Shown one piece after another: positions 24,040-34,673 of a stretch of 64,000 nt of DNA. The position numbers were made by a program, and so were the translations under genes. The notes under the pieces are model-generated. The model was given only the letters and a program-made list of their open reading frames with translations. It searched no databases and was not told the origin of the DNA. The stretch is from Deferrisoma camini S3R1 (GTDB lineage Bacteria > Desulfobacterota > Deferrisomatia > Deferrisomatales > Deferrisomataceae): NCBI RefSeq assembly GCF_000526155.1, contig NZ_JAFN01000001.1, positions 810,501 to 874,500 on the forward strand, written 5' to 3'. Each line of letters begins with the position of its first letter. Position 1 is the first letter of the stretch.

Positions 24040-25596
24040 GTGACCGCGCAGCTTTGGACGGCGCTGGCCGCGCCGGTGTTCGGGTTCGCCATCGGATACG
24101 CCACCAACGCCCTGGCGATCCGGATGCTGTTCAGGCCGTACGACGAGAAGCGGGTGCTGGGCCTGCGGTTCCAGGGCATGATCCCCCGCCGCAAGCAGGA
24201 CATCGCCCGGACCGTGGCCGAGGTGGTGACCACCGAGCTCCTGCGGGAGGACCGGGTGGCCGAGCGGTTGGCAGGGCCCGAGGTGCGTCAGGCCCTCGAG
24301 GCCCTGGCCACGGACCTGGCGGTCCGGTACCTGGCGCCGGGGGAGGGGGCGTGGATCACGCGCCCCGAGCCGCGCCGGGCCCTGGCGCGGGCGGTGGAGG
24401 GGGCGGTGCGGGAAGGGGCGGCCGGCCTGGCCGCGTGGCTCTCGGGGCCGGAGGGGCGCCGGGCGGTGGGCGCGGTGCTGGGGAGCCTGCTCGAACGCTC
24501 GCCGGCGGACCTGCTGCCCGGGGAGCAGGGGCTCCTGCGGCGGTTCGCGGCCGGCAAGGCTGCGGAGCTGCTGGCCTCGCCCGGCCTGGAGGCCCGGGTG
24601 CGGCAGGCCGTGAGCCGATTCGCCGTGCGGCTGGCCGGCGTGGAGCGGCCGGTGGGCGAGCTGCTGCCGCCCGAGGTGCGGGGGGCGATGCGGGCGGCCG
24701 TGGAGCCCCTGGTGGACCCCCTGCTCCACCGCTTCGAGGAGGCGGTGCTGTCGCCGGCCAACGTGGACCGGATCAAGGCCGCGGTCCGGGCGGGCATCGT
24801 GGGGTACCTGGCCGAGCTGAGGGGGGGGCTGGTCAAGAACGCGATCCGCCACGCCGCGCTCCTGGCCCGGGACCGGATCTTCCGGGAGGCGGACGAGCTG
24901 GTCGACGCGAACCTGTTCCGGCTCCGGGAGCTGGTGCGCCAGGAGGAGCACCGGGAGAGGATCCGGGAGGGGATCCTGGAGGCCGTGGACGGGTTCCTGG
25001 GGCGCACCCCGGGCGAGATCCTGGCCGAGGTGCCGGCCGAGGCCCTGGACCGCCTGTTCGACCAGGTGTCCGCCTGGGCGGCCGGCCGGCTGCGACGGCC
25101 CGACACGGCCGAGGCCCTGGTGGGGTGGGTGGAGCGCGAGCTCGACCGGTGGTACGCGGAGCCGCTGGGGCGGGCCGTGGCCGTGGCGGATCCGACCGCG
25201 CCGCAACGTTGGGTCGAGTCGTTCGTGGGCTGGGCCCGGGACGGCGGGCTGGAGCGGCTGGCCGAGCGGGAGGCCCCCCGGATCCGCCGGGCCGTGGAGC
25301 AGGCCTTGGCCAGCGGCCGGATCCCGCCTCCGCCCCGGGAGGTGGTGCGGGACCTGGTGGGGGTGGCGTTCCAGCGGGTCATGCCGGTGATCGCCGAGCA
25401 GGTGCCCGCGGTGCTGTCGATCGTGGACGTGAGGGGGCTGGTGGAACGCCAGATCCAGGCGTTCTCTCCGGCCGAGGTCGAGCGGGTCATCCTGCAGGTG
25501 GCCCGGCGGGAGCTGCGGGCCATCACCTGGTGGGGCGGGGTGCTGGGGGCTGCGGTGGGAGGGGTGCAGGCGGGCCTGCTGCTGCTGGCCGGTTGA
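24040..25596 (+). CDS. DUF445 family membrane protein
   Basis: 518 residues. The N-terminal membrane helix contains the family signature FGFAIGYATNALAIRMLFRPY, and the C-terminus has a second helix (GGVLGAAVGGVQAGLLLL). Between them lies a long helical domain with GMIPRRKQDIARTVAEVV and repeated amphipathic segments. DUF445/YheB-like proteins are widespread and membrane-bound but have no agreed function. GTG start at 24040 is supported by AAGGGAGGT 7 nt upstream. It is divergent from the redox operon and has no partner downstream: 737 bp of repeat sequence follow. Confidence 0.8.
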   Translation: MTAQLWTALAAPVFGFAIGYATNALAIRMLFRPYDEKRVLGLRFQGMIPRRKQDIARTVAEVVTTELLREDRVAERLAGPEVRQALEALATDLAVRYLAPGEGAWITRPEPRRALARAVEGAVREGAAGLAAWLSGPEGRRAVGAVLGSLLERSPADLLPGEQGLLRRFAAGKAAELLASPGLEARVRQAVSRFAVRLAGVERPVGELLPPEVRGAMRAAVEPLVDPLLHRFEEAVLSPANVDRIKAAVRAGIVGYLAELRGGLVKNAIRHAALLARDRIFREADELVDANLFRLRELVRQEEHRERIREGILEAVDGFLGRTPGEILAEVPAEALDRLFDQVSAWAAGRLRRPDTAEALVGWVERELDRWYAEPLGRAVAVADPTAPQRWVESFVGWARDGGLERLAEREAPRIRRAVEQALASGRIPPPPREVVRDLVGVAFQRVMPVIAEQVPAVLSIVDVRGLVERQIQAFSPAEVERVILQVARRELRAITWWGGVLGAAVGGVQAGLLLLAG

Positions 25597-25676
25597 TCTT
25601 GCCCGGGGGGGCGGGGGTCTGCTAGGGTCCGTACGTTCAGCCTCCGGGGGGCGGGCAGAGGCTGGAAACCAGAGGC

Positions 25677-25910
25677 TAGTGTCATGCTCCGCAAGTTCGT
25701 GCATTCCCCGGGGCGGTGGGGCTGGGGACCCCTCCTTCGCTGAACGGCCTCGCAGGGGCCGCCTCGGCTCGGCCCGCTGCGGCGCGTGAGGGCACGCGCC
25801 GCGGCCGCTCCCCTGCGCCGGGCGGCCCGGCCTGCTCGGCCATCGCGCTTCGTCGGAGCCCCCAGCCCCACCGCCGCAACCGATATGCTTTCTTGCGCAA
25901 CGGGACACTA
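25677..25910. repeat. long palindromic element R6, copy 2 (MITE-like)
   Basis: 234-bp imperfect palindrome with terminal repeats TAGTGTC/GACACTA. Internal arms share GGCGGTGGGGCTGGGG and its complement, and the core GGCGCGTGAGGGCACGCGCC is shared with 12181-12345. It is inserted within GARACTR-type heptamer words (GAGGCTG GAAACCA GAGGCTA on the left, GAGACTG GAAACCG GAGGCTA on the right). It carries no transposase. Confidence 0.85.
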
Positions 25911-25971
25911 GAGACTGGAAACCGGAGGCTAGAGGCAACCAGCGGAGAGGAAAGAGGTTGTTAGCCTTTTG

Positions 25972-26018
25972 GCCTCCCAGCCTCCTGGCTTCCGAGCCTT
26001 CCAGCGGGCCGAAGGCCC
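25972..26018 (+). repeat. octamer array with hairpin
   Basis: Octamers CCTCCCAG, CCTCCTGG, CTTCCGAG, CCTTCCAG followed by CGGGCCGAAGGCCC. An AGAGGTTGTTAGC leader precedes it, like the AGAGGTTTT seen before other octamer blocks. It is part of the 25597-26333 gap, which contains no recognisable gene. Confidence 0.9.
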
Positions 26019-26048
26019 AAACGTTCGTTGGTCCGGGACGTTGCCGCC

Positions 26049-26256
26049 GAGGGGCAAGGGGCCTGGTTCCGGCCGTGCGTGAGTGCAGCATCCGACTTAC
26101 GCTGCATCCGGCGCCCAGCCCGGGTTGCAAAGGTTCGGTGGCGGATCGATCTACGAGAACGTTTTCAGGGGGCCTGGGGAAGCAAGCATCGGCTGAGCAC
26201 CGGATGCCGCGGCTGTAGGAGCCACGCCCGGCGCTCCACCAGGCCCCTTGCCCCTC
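26049..26256. repeat. element with perfect 19-bp inverted repeats
   Basis: Arms GAGGGGCAAGGGGCCTGGT (26049-26067) and ACCAGGCCCCTTGCCCCTC (26238-26256) are exact complements, 170 bp apart. The interior has a second weak stem (GTGCAGCAT/ACGCTGCAT) but no gene. The right arm resembles the CTACCAGGCCCC part of the R5 hairpin family. Confidence 0.85.
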
Positions 26257-26280
26257 GACTCCGATGTCGAGGCGAGTTTT

Positions 26281-26312
26281 CGACCGACGACTAACGACTG
26301 ACGACCGAAGTC
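26281..26312 (+). repeat. heptamer array upstream of cysS
   Basis: CGACCGA, CGACTAA, CGACTGA, CGACCGA, then AGTC, 3-6 nt before the GGGAGG ribosome site of cysS. Confidence 0.92.
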
Positions 26313-26333
26313 ATTGGGAGGAACGCTCCGAGC

Positions 26334-27812
26334 ATGGGTATGAAGGTGTTCAACACGCTCTCCGGCCGCAAGGAGCCGTTCGAGCCGCTGGTGCCGGGCC
26401 GGGTCGGCATGTACGTGTGCGGGGTGACCGTGTACGACCGGTGCCACATCGGTCACGCCCGCTGCGCCGTGGTGTTCGACGTGATCTACCGGTACCTCCG
26501 GTACAGCTCGTTCGACGTCACCTACGTGCGCAACTTCACGGACGTGGACGACAAGATCATCCGCCGGGCCAACGAGGAGGGGGTGCCGGCCTCGGAGATC
26601 GCCGAGCGCTACATCCAGGCGTTCTACGAGGACATGGACGCGCTGGGCGTGGAGCGGCCCACCCACGAGCCCCGGGCCACCGAGCACGTGGAGGACATGA
26701 TCGCCCACATTGAGGGGCTGATCGCCAAGGGCCACGCGTACGAGGTGGAAGGGGACGTGTACTTCTCGGTGGACAGCTACCCGGCCTACGGCCGGCTGTC
26801 GAAGCGCTCCCTCGAGGACCTGGTGGCCGGGGCCCGGGTGGAGGTGGATCCCCGCAAACGGAACCCCCTGGACTTCGCCTTGTGGAAGGCGGCCAAGCCC
26901 GGCGAGCCGTCGTGGCCCAGCCCCTGGGGCCCGGGTCGGCCCGGCTGGCACATCGAGTGCTCGGTGATGAGCCAGAAGTACCTGGGCGAGACGGTGGACG
27001 TGCACGGCGGCGGCAAGGACCTGGTGTTCCCCCACCACGAGAACGAGGTGGCCCAGGCCGAGGCGCTCACGGGCCGGCCGTTCGTGCGGTACTGGCTCCA
27101 CAACGGGTTCGTGAACGTGAACCAGGAGAAGATGTCCAAGAGCCTGGGCAACTTCTTCACGATTCACGAGGTCCTGAAGCAGGTCCACCCCGAGGTGCTG
27201 CGGGTGTTCCTGCTGGGCCATCACTACCGGAGCCCGGTGGACTATACCGACCAGGCGCTCCACGATGCGGCCGCCGGGCTGGACCGGCTCTACGGGTTGC
27301 TGGAGCGGGCGGACGGGGTGCTGCGGGGCCGGGACGTGCCGGCCCAGGTGCCGGTGTCGGAGCTGGGCAACGGCAGCCGGGCCGTGCACGAGGCCGTGCT
27401 GGGGCTGTTCTACCAGTTCGAGCACGCCATGAACGACGACTTCAACACGGCCGAGGCCCTGGGGCACATCCACCGGTGCGCCCGGGAGGTGGGGGCGTTC
27501 CTCCACGAGGGGTTCGATCCCCAGTCCCACCACCTGGCGGTGGTGCGGTACGCGGCCGAGAGCCTGCGCAAGTTGGGGGCCGTGCTGGGCATCCTCCAGG
27601 ACGACCCCGTGGCCTACCGGGAGGCCCGGCGGAAGGGGGGGGCGGCGACCCTCGGCATCGACCCGGAGTGGGTCGAACGCAAGATCGCCGAGCGGGCCGC
27701 CGCCCGCAAGGCCCGGGACTGGGCCACGGCCGACCGCATCCGGGACGAGCTGGCCGAGCGCGGCGTGGTGCTCGAGGACGGCCCCGGCGGGACCCGTTGG
27801 AAGGTGAGGTAG
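26334..27812 (+). CDS. cysS: cysteinyl-tRNA synthetase
   Basis: 492 residues, full length for the class I enzyme that charges tRNA-Cys. Visible signatures: CGVTVYDRCHIGHAR with HIGH at 38-41, HIECSVM (zinc ligand), HHENEVAQ and KMSKS at 266-270. The C-terminal anticodon-binding region ends KARDWATADRIRDELAERGV. ATG at 26334 was taken, although the next in-frame ATG (26340) is nearer the usual MKVFNTL start. GGGAGG lies upstream. uvrB follows after 21 nt, so the two are probably one transcript. A heptamer array sits just ahead of the ribosome site. Confidence 0.97.
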   Translation: MGMKVFNTLSGRKEPFEPLVPGRVGMYVCGVTVYDRCHIGHARCAVVFDVIYRYLRYSSFDVTYVRNFTDVDDKIIRRANEEGVPASEIAERYIQAFYEDMDALGVERPTHEPRATEHVEDMIAHIEGLIAKGHAYEVEGDVYFSVDSYPAYGRLSKRSLEDLVAGARVEVDPRKRNPLDFALWKAAKPGEPSWPSPWGPGRPGWHIECSVMSQKYLGETVDVHGGGKDLVFPHHENEVAQAEALTGRPFVRYWLHNGFVNVNQEKMSKSLGNFFTIHEVLKQVHPEVLRVFLLGHHYRSPVDYTDQALHDAAAGLDRLYGLLERADGVLRGRDVPAQVPVSELGNGSRAVHEAVLGLFYQFEHAMNDDFNTAEALGHIHRCAREVGAFLHEGFDPQSHHLAVVRYAAESLRKLGAVLGILQDDPVAYREARRKGGAATLGIDPEWVERKIAERAAARKARDWATADRIRDELAERGVVLEDGPGGTRWKVR

Positions 27813-27833
27813 GGGGGGCCGCCCCGAGAACCC

Positions 27834-29846
<2,013 letters not shown>

Positions 29847-29910
29847 GCTCGGAGCCGCCCTCGTTTGACCCCTTCCTGCCTTTCCGATAGCTTACTTTTC
29901 GGGCTGGGCC

Positions 29911-30192
29911 CTTCACGGGGCCGTCTAGAGACTGGAAACTAGAGACTAGAAACTAGGGGTCAGACCGTTGGATGGGGGCTCTACCAGGCCCCTTCGGGGC
30001 CCTGCAACAGGGAAGGGTAACTTCTCCCCAAACCGGGAGGTGAAGGCCCGGGGCATGGTGATTCCTAAGGACGTGGGGGAATCCGGGAGGTTTTTCAGCC
30101 TTCAAGCTTCCTAGCCTCCTGGCTTTCCAGCCTTCAAGCGGGCCGAAGTCCCCCGACCGGCGACCAACGACTGACGACCAAAAACCGAAGTT
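29911..30192 (+). repeat. composite repeat array upstream of ftsH
   Basis: Occupies most of the 29847-30266 gap. In order: a GGGCCCTTCACGGGGCC hairpin; heptamers GAGACTG, GAAACTA, GAGACTA, GAAACTA (29928-29955); an R5 hairpin with tail (29987-30021); a GAGGTTTTTCAGC leader; octamers CTTCCTAG, CCTCCTGG, CTTTCCAG, CCTTCAAG (30107-30138); CGGGCCGAAG; heptamers CGACCGG, CGACCAA, CGACTGA, CGACCAA; then CCGAAGTTGC. A weak TTGACC-N17-TAGCTT promoter candidate lies at 29865-29893. Confidence 0.92.
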
Positions 30193-30266
30193 GCTTGGTT
30201 CCCTGCGTCCCCGGCGGCGTCCGAGCCGGGGAACTCCCCTTCGTCGAGAAAGGATCAGCACCCGAG

Positions 30267-32126
30267 ATGGAACGATTCCCCTGGCAGCGGGCCCTGGGGC
30301 TCCTGCTTCTTCTCCTGTTGATGAGCGTGATGGTGGAGAACCTCTCCCGCACGCCCACCGGTCCCTCCCCCAGTGTGTCGTATTCCACGTTCAAGAAGGA
30401 GCTGCGCGACGGCAACGTGCAGCGTGTGGTGCTCACCGATCAGGACGTCACCGCCACCCTGTACCGGGCGGTGGCGGTGGGCAAGGCGGGACAGCAGGTG
30501 CAGACCATTCGGACCAGTCTGCCCCCCCTGGACGACCGGGAGCTCCTGCCGTTGCTGGAGGAGAAAGGGGTCGAGCTGCAGGTGAGGCGCCGGGGCCAGG
30601 AGAACATGTGGTGGATGTTCCTGGTGAACAGCCTCCCCTGGCTGCTGCTGCTGGGGTTCTGGGTGTGGACCATGCGCAGGGCCCAGAACGCCCGGTTCGG
30701 CCCGTTCGGCAGCTTCGGCCAGGTCAAGGCCAAGGTGTACGAGGCCAATGTGCCGAAGGTCACGTTCAAGGACGTAGCCGGCATGGAGAACCCCAAGAGG
30801 GAGCTGGCGGAGATCGTGGACTACCTGGGCGACCCCGAGCGGTTCCAGCGGGTGGGCGGCCGGGTGCCCAAGGGGATCCTGCTCATGGGGCCGCCGGGCA
30901 CGGGCAAGACCCTGATGGCCCGGGCGGTGGCTGGGGAGGCCGGGGTGCCGTTCTTCTCGACCAGCGCCTCGGAGTTCATCGAGATGTTCGTGGGGGTGGG
31001 GGCCGCGCGGGTGCGGGACCTGTTCGAGAAGGCCCGGGCCAAGGCCCCCAGCATCATCTTCATCGACGAGATCGACGCGGTGGGCCGGTCGCGGGGCACG
31101 GGCCTGGGTGGCGGGCACGACGAGCGCGAGCAGACCCTGAACCAGCTCCTGGGGGAGATGGACGGGTTCGAGGGCCACGAGCGGGTGATCGTGATCGCGG
31201 CCACGAACCGGCCGGACGTGTTGGACCCCGCCCTGCTGCGGCCGGGCCGTTTCGATCGGCACGTGGTGATCGATCTGCCCACCCTGGAGGAGCGGGCCGC
31301 GATCCTTCGGATCCACACCCGCTCGATGCCCCTGGCCCCGGACGTGGACCTGGACATGATGGCCCGGTCCACCCCGGGGATGAGCGGGGCCGACCTGGAA
31401 AACCTGTGCAACGAGGCGGCGCTGTTCGCGGCGCGGGAGCGAAGCGACCTGGTGACCAAGGCCCACTTCGAGCAGGCCAAGGACAAGGTCCTGATGGGCC
31501 TGGAGCGGCCGGGTCTCACCGATGAGAACGAGCGCCGGATCACGGCGTACCACGAGGCCGGCCACGCGGTGGTGGCCCGGCTTCTCCCCGGCATGGACCC
31601 GGTGCACAAGGTGACCATCGTGCCCCGGGGGGCGGCCCTGGGGGTGACCCAGATCGTGCCCGAGGCGGATCGGCACTACTACCCCAAGTCGTATCTGCTG
31701 GGAAAGATCACGGTGAACATGGGCGGGCGGGCGGCGGAGCTGCTGGTGTTCGACGACCTGTCCACCGGGGCACAGAACGACCTGAAACAGTCCACCGATC
31801 TGGCCGAGAAGATGGTGTGCCAGTGGGGGATGAGCGACCGGGTGGGGCCGGTGACGTTCAGCCGGGGCGAGGAACACGTGTTCCTCGGCAAGAAGCTGGC
31901 CCAGGAGAAGTCCTATTCGGAGCAGATGGGCTGGATCATCGACCAGGAGATCGAGACCCTCGTGCGGGACTGCGAGGCCCAGGCGGCGGAGCTGCTGAAG
32001 GCCCACCGCGAGGCCCTGGACCGGGTGGCGGCGGCCCTGCTGGAGCGGGAGGAGTTGACCGGCGCCGAGGTGGACCGGTTGATCGCCGGATCCGGAGACG
32101 AGGAGGGCCGGGCGACCGAGGAGTGA
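30267..32126 (+). CDS. ftsH: ATP-dependent zinc metalloprotease FtsH
   Basis: 619 residues. Two membrane helices (about 8-23 and 115-136) flank a periplasmic domain; the AAA module has GPPGTGKT at 208-215, [12 protein letters not shown] and RPGRFDRHV; the M41 protease site HEAGH is at 429-433, with the third zinc ligand in [10 protein letters not shown]. It degrades unneeded or damaged membrane and soluble proteins as a hexamer in the inner membrane. ATG at 30267 is preceded by AGAAAGGAT; a longer in-frame reading begins before the membrane helix and is less natural. It stands alone, with composite repeats upstream and an R1 repeat downstream. Confidence 0.97.
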   Translation: MERFPWQRALGLLLLLLLMSVMVENLSRTPTGPSPSVSYSTFKKELRDGNVQRVVLTDQDVTATLYRAVAVGKAGQQVQTIRTSLPPLDDRELLPLLEEKGVELQVRRRGQENMWWMFLVNSLPWLLLLGFWVWTMRRAQNARFGPFGSFGQVKAKVYEANVPKVTFKDVAGMENPKRELAEIVDYLGDPERFQRVGGRVPKGILLMGPPGTGKTLMARAVAGEAGVPFFSTSASEFIEMFVGVGAARVRDLFEKARAKAPSIIFIDEIDAVGRSRGTGLGGGHDEREQTLNQLLGEMDGFEGHERVIVIAATNRPDVLDPALLRPGRFDRHVVIDLPTLEERAAILRIHTRSMPLAPDVDLDMMARSTPGMSGADLENLCNEAALFAARERSDLVTKAHFEQAKDKVLMGLERPGLTDENERRITAYHEAGHAVVARLLPGMDPVHKVTIVPRGAALGVTQIVPEADRHYYPKSYLLGKITVNMGGRAAELLVFDDLSTGAQNDLKQSTDLAEKMVCQWGMSDRVGPVTFSRGEEHVFLGKKLAQEKSYSEQMGWIIDQEIETLVRDCEAQAAELLKAHREALDRVAAALLEREELTGAEVDRLIAGSGDEEGRATEE

Positions 32127-32144
32127 GGGCCCCCCGAAGGAGTG

Positions 32145-32315
32145 GCAGCGCCTCCAACGCTCGCACCGTGAAACCGTTCGGTCCCCGGCCGGACCGCCAT
32201 GAAACCACCGTTGGTGCCCCGTGCCTGCGCGGCGAATCTCATGCCCGGCTTCGCGCGCGGCCGGAAGCGGACCCCATGCCCCACCGCCGAAACCGTGCGG
32301 GGATCGGTTCGAGTC
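32145..32315 (+). repeat. dispersed repeat R1, copy 2 (5'-truncated)
   Basis: Nearly identical to 62446-62613, e.g. AGCGCCTCCAACGCTCGCAC, CCGTGCCTGCGCGGCGAATC and GGAAGCGGACCCCATGCCCC. It lies in the 32127-32543 gap directly after ftsH and lacks the first 40 bp present in the other copies. Confidence 0.92.
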
Positions 32316-32406
32316 ACGTGGTCGGCCGGGGGGCTGAGGGAATGGAGGGGCAAGTGGGAAAAAGGTTTCCACAATTGGGCTGTTTTTGCCACGCCGTGCT
32401 CGGCGC

Positions 32407-32444
32407 CGGCCGGCTCCGTTTTTCGCGGAACCGGCCGTTTTATT
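32407..32444 (+). terminator. intrinsic terminator between ftsH and the GAF protein
   Basis: Arms CGGCCGGCTCCG and CGGAACCGGCCG (one mismatch) with a 7-nt loop, followed by TTTTATT. It lies 280 nt after ftsH, beyond the R1 repeat, so it would stop any ftsH read-through. The remaining 100 nt up to the next gene hold only its ribosome site. Confidence 0.8.
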
Positions 32445-32543
32445 GGAATCCGGGTTGGGAAGAGGCGTGGGGCAAGACTCTTGCATGGAATCCGGCAAAC
32501 CCGCGCTGCGCCTCGCTGCTGGATGCGAAAGGAACGCCTCGAC

Positions 32544-34673
32544 ATGCCCGTGGAGATCCCCGCCCCGTGTTTCGTCTCGGTGCCGCTGGAGGTATCGGGC
32601 CCGTGGGTCACCGAGGCCCCCGAGAAGGTCAACCTCCTATTCCAGGCCCAGTGGGCCGCCCGAAGCGCGGTGTCGCTGGAGGACGCGTTCGGGCTGCTGG
32701 TGGACCTGGCCGACCCGCTGGTACCGGCGGACGGGGCAGCGGTGGTGTGGGACGGAGGGCCGGAAGGAGGGGGCACGGTGCATCAGGCGCGGGGGCTGGC
32801 GGTCCAGCGGGAGGAGAGCTTCCGGCGGCTGGTCGAAGCCCTGGCGGGCCGGAGGACGCAGCCGGTGCTGCTGGACGAGGGGCGGGCGGCCCGGGCCGCC
32901 TGGGAGCTCCTGGAGCCGTTCGGGGCCACGGGCCTCGTGGCGGTGCCCATCGGCGGATCCGGGAGGAGCTGGGGGCTTCTGGTGCTCCTGCGCGGGCAGG
33001 GGAACGAGTTCTGCGAGGACGAGGCGCGGATCCTGCGGCTCCTGGCCCTGAGCTTCGAGCCGGTGCTCGAGGATCTGGCCACCGGGGACCGGGCCAAGGA
33101 GCTGGCTTTCGTGGACCGGCTCACGGGGGCGTTCACCCGGCGGTACTTCGACCAGCACTTCCGGGGCGAGGTGGCCCGGGCGAACCGGTCCCAGACCCCG
33201 ATGGCCCTGCTGCTGATGGAGATCGACCAGATCCCCGAGGTTCGGATCCGGCAGGGGCCGGCCGTGGCCGACGCCCTGCTTCAGGCGGTGGTGCGCCGGG
33301 TGGATGAGACCCGGCGCCAGAGCGACACCCTGGCCCGCATCGAGCGGGAGCGGCTCGCCGTCATCCTGCCCGGCGCCGGCCCGGACCACGTGGCCGTGTT
33401 GGCGCGCCGCCTGTTCGACGCCCTGGCGGCCCCGCTGATCCCCGACCTCGTGCCGGGCGGTGGCATCCGGGTCAACCCCCACATGGGGGCGGCCGTGCTG
33501 CCCGACCACGGGGACACCGCCGAGGTCCTGTGGAACCGGGCCCTGGAGTCCCTGGAGGCGGCCCGGGGCATGTCCGGCCGACGGTACTACGCACCGCCCC
33601 GTCCGGAGGAGGACGCCGGCGACCGCCTGCTGGACCGCCTGGCGGCCCAGAGCCTGGTGGGCCGGCCCGGGGAGCCGGGGGTGCTCTTGGCGTGGATCGC
33701 CCGGCTGTGCCGGGAGGTGGTGCCGGCGGACCGGGTCTCCCTGATGGAGCGGGACGACGGGCACCTGGTGGTCCAGGAGGCGTTCGGGTTCGAGGGGAGG
33801 GATCAGGTGATCCGGACCACCCGGGTCCCCATGGACTCGGAGAGCGTGTCGGGATGGGTGGCCCGGCACCGGCGTCCCCTGCTGGTTCCCGACGACACGG
33901 CCATCGAGGAACTGCCGGTGAACCGGGTGGGGGGCTACCGGAGCGACTCGTTCCTCAGCGTGCCCCTGGTCGCCGAGGGAGATCTGGAGGGGGTGGTCCA
34001 CTTCAGCAACCGGTCGGACGGTGGGGTGTTCACCCGCGACGACCTGGAGCGGTTCCTTCCGGTGGCCGACCGGATCGCCCAGGTGCTCCGGTCCTGCCGG
34101 CGGTTCTCGTCGGATCGGCAGGGGTTCCTGAGGGAGTCGCTGGCTTACCTGGTGGACATGGTGGAGGACATGATCCCCGGAATGGGGGGCCATTCCCTGA
34201 CCGTGGCCCAGTGGGCCGGGCGGCTGGCGCGCGCCCTGGGATGGGACGAAGAGGCCGTGGAGCGCGTCGTGACGAGCGCCCGGTTCCACGACCTGGGGGA
34301 GGCGAGCTTTCGGGTGCACCGCCTGGCCGAGGCCCGGGCGTTCGGCCCCCGCGAGCGAAGGGACCTGGCCGAGCATCCGCTGCTGGGTTGGCGGTTCCTC
34401 GAGGGCCTGGGGATGAAGGGCCTGGACCGGGACGCCATCGTGTACCATCACGAGCGGGAGGACGGCTCGGGCTACATGGGGCGCAAAGGAGATCAGATCC
34501 CCCCGGCCGCCAAGATCGTGGCCGTGGCCGAGGCGTTCGTGGGGCTGACCTCCCCCCGGCCCTACCGGGAGGCCGTGCCCATCGGCGAGGCGGTGTCGCG
34601 GCTGGAGGCCGAAGCGTTCGACCCGGAGGTGGTGGCCTGCCTGCGAAAGATGGTGACCGACTCAGCCCCGTAG
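32544..34673 (+). CDS. GAF / degenerate GGDEF / GAF / HD-GYP-like protein
   Basis: 709 residues, no membrane helix. A GAF-like domain (about 30-165) leads to a GGDEF-like domain starting VDRLTGAFTRRYFDQHF; its active-site loop reads RIERE in place of GGDEF, so cyclase activity is unlikely. A second GAF domain (about 370-500; VSGWVARHRRPLLVPDD) precedes an HD-GYP-like domain with FHDLGE, YHHEREDGSGYMGRKG and LTSPRPYREA; GYM replaces GYP. It probably binds rather than makes cyclic di-GMP, though residual phosphodiesterase activity is possible. ATG at 32544 follows AAAGGA. Its 3' end overlaps the convergent pyrophosphorylase by 12 nt. Confidence 0.8.
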   Translation: MPVEIPAPCFVSVPLEVSGPWVTEAPEKVNLLFQAQWAARSAVSLEDAFGLLVDLADPLVPADGAAVVWDGGPEGGGTVHQARGLAVQREESFRRLVEALAGRRTQPVLLDEGRAARAAWELLEPFGATGLVAVPIGGSGRSWGLLVLLRGQGNEFCEDEARILRLLALSFEPVLEDLATGDRAKELAFVDRLTGAFTRRYFDQHFRGEVARANRSQTPMALLLMEIDQIPEVRIRQGPAVADALLQAVVRRVDETRRQSDTLARIERERLAVILPGAGPDHVAVLARRLFDALAAPLIPDLVPGGGIRVNPHMGAAVLPDHGDTAEVLWNRALESLEAARGMSGRRYYAPPRPEEDAGDRLLDRLAAQSLVGRPGEPGVLLAWIARLCREVVPADRVSLMERDDGHLVVQEAFGFEGRDQVIRTTRVPMDSESVSGWVARHRRPLLVPDDTAIEELPVNRVGGYRSDSFLSVPLVAEGDLEGVVHFSNRSDGGVFTRDDLERFLPVADRIAQVLRSCRRFSSDRQGFLRESLAYLVDMVEDMIPGMGGHSLTVAQWAGRLARALGWDEEAVERVVTSARFHDLGEASFRVHRLAEARAFGPRERRDLAEHPLLGWRFLEGLGMKGLDRDAIVYHHEREDGSGYMGRKGDQIPPAAKIVAVAEAFVGLTSPRPYREAVPIGEAVSRLEAEAFDPEVVACLRKMVTDSAP

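Noticed and set aside
32290-32320. GGTTCGAGTC in R1, resembling a tRNA T-arm.
   Set aside because: Flanking bases do not form a T-stem, and no acceptor, D or anticodon arms are present; the 62605 copy diverges at this point.
32465-32544. GEMM-like (cyclic di-GMP riboswitch) appearance before the GGDEF-like gene: GGCAAACC and GGATGCGAAAGG.
   Set aside because: The second GEMM hairpin and the closing conserved segments are missing; coding sequence starts at once. Treated as chance.
34662-34673. The 12-nt overlap between the GAF/HD-GYP and pyrophosphorylase genes as a regulatory antisense device.
   Set aside because: Short convergent overlaps are common in compact genomes and nothing else supports a function.
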